Assembly (NCBI GenBank): GCA_964641965.1
Contig: CAZXLD010000023.1
Coordinates: 1 to 64,000 of the forward strand
Direction: 5' to 3'
Length of the DNA stretch: 64,000 nt
DNA from: JAJDFU01 sp964641965
GTDB lineage: Bacteria > Bacteroidota > Bacteroidia > Chitinophagales > Saprospiraceae
How positions within the stretch are numbered: the first letter of the stretch is position 1; every line of letters starts with the position of its first letter. This document shows positions 61,210-64,000 of this stretch, piece by piece. The notes under the pieces are model-generated. The model made no database searches. It had not been told where the DNA came from and saw nothing but the letters and a program-made list of their open reading frames with translations. Both the position numbers and the translations under genes were made by a program.

Positions 61210-62871
61210 ATGGTCAAACCAACGCCCAATCTCAACTCAGCCGAGTCAGACTGGACCCCTGGTATCCTGTCAAATTTCAAATACGACTTTCCTTCCAGTA
61301 TAGTGGTATTTCTGGTTGCTGTTCCACTATGCTTGGGGATTGCCCTGGCCTCCGGAGCTCCCCTATTTTCAGGAATTATCGCCGGTATCGTAGGTGGTAT
61401 AGTGGTGGGTGTCTTGAGTGGATCCCCACTCGGGGTTAGCGGTCCCGCTGCAGGATTGGCAGTTATCGTTTTAACTGCCATTCAAGATCTTGGCGCTTTT
61501 AATGTATTTCTGATGGCTGTCGTGCTGGCTGGTGTGGTCCAAATCGCTTTGGGATATGCCAAAGCTGGTATCATTGCCTATTACTTCCCTTCCAGTGTCA
61601 TCAAAGGAATGTTGTCCGGTATCGGAATTATCATCATTCTCAAGCAAATTCCACATGCTTTTGGATACGATAAAGACTATGAAGGGAGCTTCGCCTTCAA
61701 TCAACCAGATGGGCAAAATACCATTAGTGAATTGTGGAATATGGTCAACTATATCAGCCCTGGAGCCATGATCATTGCCGCCATTTCTATTGCGATTTTG
61801 GTGATTTGGGAGCAGCCCTTCATGAAAAAACAGTCATTCACCCGGATTATCCAGGGCCCACTGGTAGTTGTTGCGGCGGGTATTGGCCTGAACCTTCTTT
61901 TTCGGACCCTCCCAAACCTGGCTCTCCAGGGTGACCAGGTAGTTAGTATTCCGGTAGCCGAAAGTTTCTCAGGCATCCTGGGACTGTTCACCTTCCCGGA
62001 TTTTGGCGCCATTGTCCGACCAGAAGTTTATCTGACCGCCTTTACCATAGCTATTGTTGCCAGTCTCGAAACTTTACTCTGCGTAGAAGCTACCGACAAA
62101 TTGGATCCCTACAAGCGGATTACGCCCACCAATCGCGAATTGAAAGCACAGGGTGTAGGCAATATGATCTCCGGTCTCATCGGTGGATTACCGGTAACTC
62201 AGGTTATCGTTCGCTCCTCTGCCAACATTCAGTCCGGTGGACGCACTAAGATGGCCGCCATTTACCATGGTATCATCTTGATGGCTTGTGCCCTGGCCAT
62301 TCCAGCTGTGCTGAACCTGATTCCACTATCTAGCCTGGCCGCTATTCTTTTTCTGGTCGGCTACAAGCTGGCCAAGCCTTCTCTGTTTAAGCAAATGTTT
62401 GCCCAGGGACGGACCCACTTCATTCCATTTATTGTCACCATTTTGGGTATTGTATTTACCGACTTGTTGATCGGAATTGGAATGGGTCTGGTAGTCGCTA
62501 TCTTCTACATCCTGTACAACAACTATAAAAAACCCTACTTCTTCCATCCGGAAAAGCATGAGGAAGGCGAGCCTATTGTACTTGAATTATCCGAGGAAGT
62601 GACCTTCCTGAACAAGGCCAGCATCATGCAAACCTTGAACCACATGCCGGAAAACTCGACCGTAATCATCGATGCGCATCGCTCCAAATCTATTGACCTG
62701 GATGTGTTAGAGATTATCGAGGATTTCAAGAAAAACGCTGTGTACAAGCATATTCAGGTGAAAACCATTGGCTTCGAAAATAATGGGAAGCACAAGGATC
62801 CGGTCAAAATGTTTACGAAAAAAGTAGTGGAAGGAAAAGGGGTTGTTATTGGAAGTATAGCTGACCGGTAA
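61210..62871 (+). CDS. SulP-family anion transporter with STAS domain
   Basis: A 553-residue inner-membrane transporter for sulfate, bicarbonate or other inorganic anions. The start shows F-K-Y-D-F-P-S-S-I-V-V-F-L-V-A-V-P-L-C-L-G-I-A, then S-P-L-G-V-S-G-P-A-A-G-L, both typical of SulP; later A-T-D-K-L-D-P-Y-K-R-I-T-P-T-N-R-E-L and G-G-L-P-V-T-Q-V-I-V-R. The last ~110 residues are a STAS domain (V-I-I-D-A-H-R-S-K-S-I-D-L-D). An SbtA-type bicarbonate transporter lies convergently downstream, so bicarbonate is a plausible substrate, but sequence alone does not decide. Confidence 0.92.
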   Translation: MVKPTPNLNSAESDWTPGILSNFKYDFPSSIVVFLVAVPLCLGIALASGAPLFSGIIAGIVGGIVVGVLSGSPLGVSGPAAGLAVIVLTAIQDLGAFNVFLMAVVLAGVVQIALGYAKAGIIAYYFPSSVIKGMLSGIGIIIILKQIPHAFGYDKDYEGSFAFNQPDGQNTISELWNMVNYISPGAMIIAAISIAILVIWEQPFMKKQSFTRIIQGPLVVVAAGIGLNLLFRTLPNLALQGDQVVSIPVAESFSGILGLFTFPDFGAIVRPEVYLTAFTIAIVASLETLLCVEATDKLDPYKRITPTNRELKAQGVGNMISGLIGGLPVTQVIVRSSANIQSGGRTKMAAIYHGIILMACALAIPAVLNLIPLSSLAAILFLVGYKLAKPSLFKQMFAQGRTHFIPFIVTILGIVFTDLLIGIGMGLVVAIFYILYNNYKKPYFFHPEKHEEGEPIVLELSEEVTFLNKASIMQTLNHMPENSTVIIDAHRSKSIDLDVLEIIEDFKKNAVYKHIQVKTIGFENNGKHKDPVKMFTKKVVEGKGVVIGSIADR

Positions 62872-62913
62872 TACCCTTCTTCCCAAAAAATATCGATAAG
62901 GCAATACTTCAAA

Positions 62914-62951
62914 AATCTCCGGTTTCAAATCTCATTTTGGAACTGGAGATT
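62914..62951. terminator. Bidirectional terminator-like hairpin
   Basis: AATCTCC-G-GTTTC (62914-62926) pairs with GGAAC-T-GGAGATT (62939-62951), twelve paired positions and one mismatch. On the - strand it is followed by five T; on the + strand by TATT. It is 43 bp past the SulP stop and between two convergent genes. Confidence 0.65.
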
Positions 62952-63034
62952 TATTGACCCCTGGTTTTCAATCTGCTTCCTGTTTTGCTTAATGAAGATT
63001 CGACCTCCTTCTTGTACTTAAGCAAGACTAAAAT

Positions 63035-63134
63035 GGTATAGCCTATTACTTCGCAGGCTCCCCCCAGTCGTTCTCCGCAGGCCCGGAGGAGGATCTTTAG
63101 ACCCCTCCGAGCTTCCCTACACGCCGTTTATACC
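63035..63134. other. GC-rich, structured intergenic element
   Basis: Within the gene-free stretch 62872-63211, a GC-rich block is closed by GGTATA (63035-63040) and TATACC (63129-63134), with an inner hairpin CGGAGG (63084-63089) / CCTCCG (63104-63109). It contains no open frame of note and differs in composition from its surroundings. It could be a small RNA, a leader or a repeat element; which is unknown. Confidence 0.35.
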
Positions 63135-63211
63135 CTTTCAAAGAAGGAATGATCCAGGGAAATAAGACATTCCTTAACACGGCAAGAAGAGGCTATTCAC
63201 CCACCGCTGGT

Positions 63212-64000
63212 TTAAAACCATTCAATCACAGTGAGGTAAAGGGGCATACCGAGGGTAATATTAAACGGAAAGGTAATGGCCAATGCCATGGGAAGATATA
63301 AGCTTGGATTTGCCTTTGGAGCAGCGATCCGCATAGCAGCGGGTACGGCAATGTAGGATGCACTCGCTGCTAATATGGAGAAAAGGAACCGATTCCCATC
63401 GCTATCCGTAATCCAGCTGCTAATGATGGCGACCAGGCACCCATTGATTAAAGGCACTACAATGGCAAACAAAAAAGCAAAATGACCTTTATCCAGGAAG
63501 GCGGATAATTTGCGACCGGCCGTGACGCCCATATCTAACAGAAAAACAGCTAAAAATCCCTTAAAAATATCGGTAGTAAAAGGTTTGATCCCTTCTGCCT
63601 GATGTTCGCTGGCTAAGAAACCGATAACCAGGCTACCCAAGATTAATAGGACACTTCCATTGGTCAGGGAATGCTTCAGGACTTCCGGAATTGAGATCTC
63701 TTCATCATAGTCTTTCTCAAACAATGCAATTAGCAAAACCCCAATAATGATAGACGGAGCCTCCATCAAGGCCATTACAGCTATCATGTGCCCCCCGAAC
63801 TCAACTTGCTCCATTTCCAGGAAAGAGATCGCAGTCACAAAAGTGACGGCACTTACCGACCCATAAGACGCTGCTATAGCACCTGCATTAGAAATACTGA
63901 ACTTACGCTTTAGTATTAAGAAGGTGTATGCAGGAACCCACAGCGCTAAAAGAACGCCAAAAAGCAGAGACCAAAATATCTCAGGCCCCATTACGCTGTG
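63212..64000 (-). CDS. SbtA-type sodium-dependent bicarbonate transporter (partial)
   Basis: The C-terminal part of an inner-membrane transporter of the SbtA family, 263 codons in the window. Family marks are S-I-S-N-A-G-A-I-A-A-S-Y-G-S-V-S-A-V-T-F near residue 35 and, at the end, A-A-S-A-S-Y-I-A-V-P-A-A-M-R. The open frame runs to the last base with no stop, and family members have some 60-100 residues more at the N-terminus, so the ATG at 63991 is probably internal and the gene continues past the window edge. SbtA imports bicarbonate with sodium; it is known best in cyanobacteria. Confidence 0.85.
   Translation of the reverse strand, partial: HSVMGPEIFWSLLFGVLLALWVPAYTFLILKRKFSISNAGAIAASYGSVSAVTFVTAISFLEMEQVEFGGHMIAVMALMEAPSIIIGVLLIALFEKDYDEEISIPEVLKHSLTNGSVLLILGSLVIGFLASEHQAEGIKPFTTDIFKGFLAVFLLDMGVTAGRKLSAFLDKGHFAFLFAIVVPLINGCLVAIISSWITDSDGNRFLFSILAASASYIAVPAAMRIAAPKANPSLYLPMALAITFPFNITLGMPLYLTVIEWF

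Overview
The window reads as chromosomal DNA of a gliding-lineage member of Bacteroidota, most likely Saprospiria (Lewinella/Haliscomenobacter-like). This rests on the gldA and gldFG genes, a TonB-dependent receptor with a CarboxypepD_reg-like head, PKD lipoproteins, a BTAD/SARP-type regulator, a DUF6435 mini-protein, abundant Sec signals and lipoboxes with poor Shine-Dalgarno sequences, and several -7 elements matching TAnnTTTG. The species call is inference. No rRNA, CRISPR array, phage or insertion sequence was seen; there is one tRNA (Arg, CCG).

Layout. 0-3.6 kb: a DUF6435 gene, an unknown gene, uridine kinase divergent from a CNT nucleoside transporter (pyrimidine salvage), and a decayed GNAT gene. 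3.8-31.3 kb: the core of interest. Nine secreted paralogs of a family I cannot name share a Tyr-rich (Y/F)-Y-x-P motif, a P-x-F-x-F motif and, in most, a C-terminal module opening with V-N-L-x-D-P. They stand at about 3.8, 5.8, 10.5, 12.3, 13.0, 15.0, 17.8, 23.3 and 29.5 kb. Between them lie a DUF4377 lipoprotein, an astacin metalloprotease fused to an AvrRpt2-like papain-fold protease, a second stand-alone AvrRpt2-like protease, two large adhesin-like lipoproteins (TIG/YWTD and PKD), a secreted caspase-like protease with a two-TM partner, and a secreted C1A papain with a helical partner. From 3.8 to 24.7 kb everything is on the + strand with short gaps, so it may be one or a few long operons making an extracytoplasmic, protease-rich assembly.

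31-36 kb: pyrG, a GT-C-like membrane protein and a SpoU methyltransferase overlap by 4 bp each on the - strand, then a retropepsin-like lipoprotein. 36-43 kb: a TonB-dependent receptor with a lipoprotein partner of strongly biased codon use, then a small lipoprotein and a PiT-like permease. 43-47 kb (- strand): proline dehydrogenase, aroE, a DUF368 (PopT-type) protein and a zinc phospholipase C/S1-P1-like protein. 47-52 kb: gldG, gldF, an unknown secreted protein and gldA. 52-59.7 kb: a TIM-barrel isomerase/epimerase and a class-V aminotransferase with export signals, flanked by heptamer repeats; a CarboxypepD_reg protein; tRNA-Arg; two proteins with a similar beta domain; a zinc-ribbon protein; and a SARP-type regulator with a degenerate receiver. 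60-64 kb: an MscS channel, a SulP transporter and an SbtA-type bicarbonate transporter cut by the window edge.
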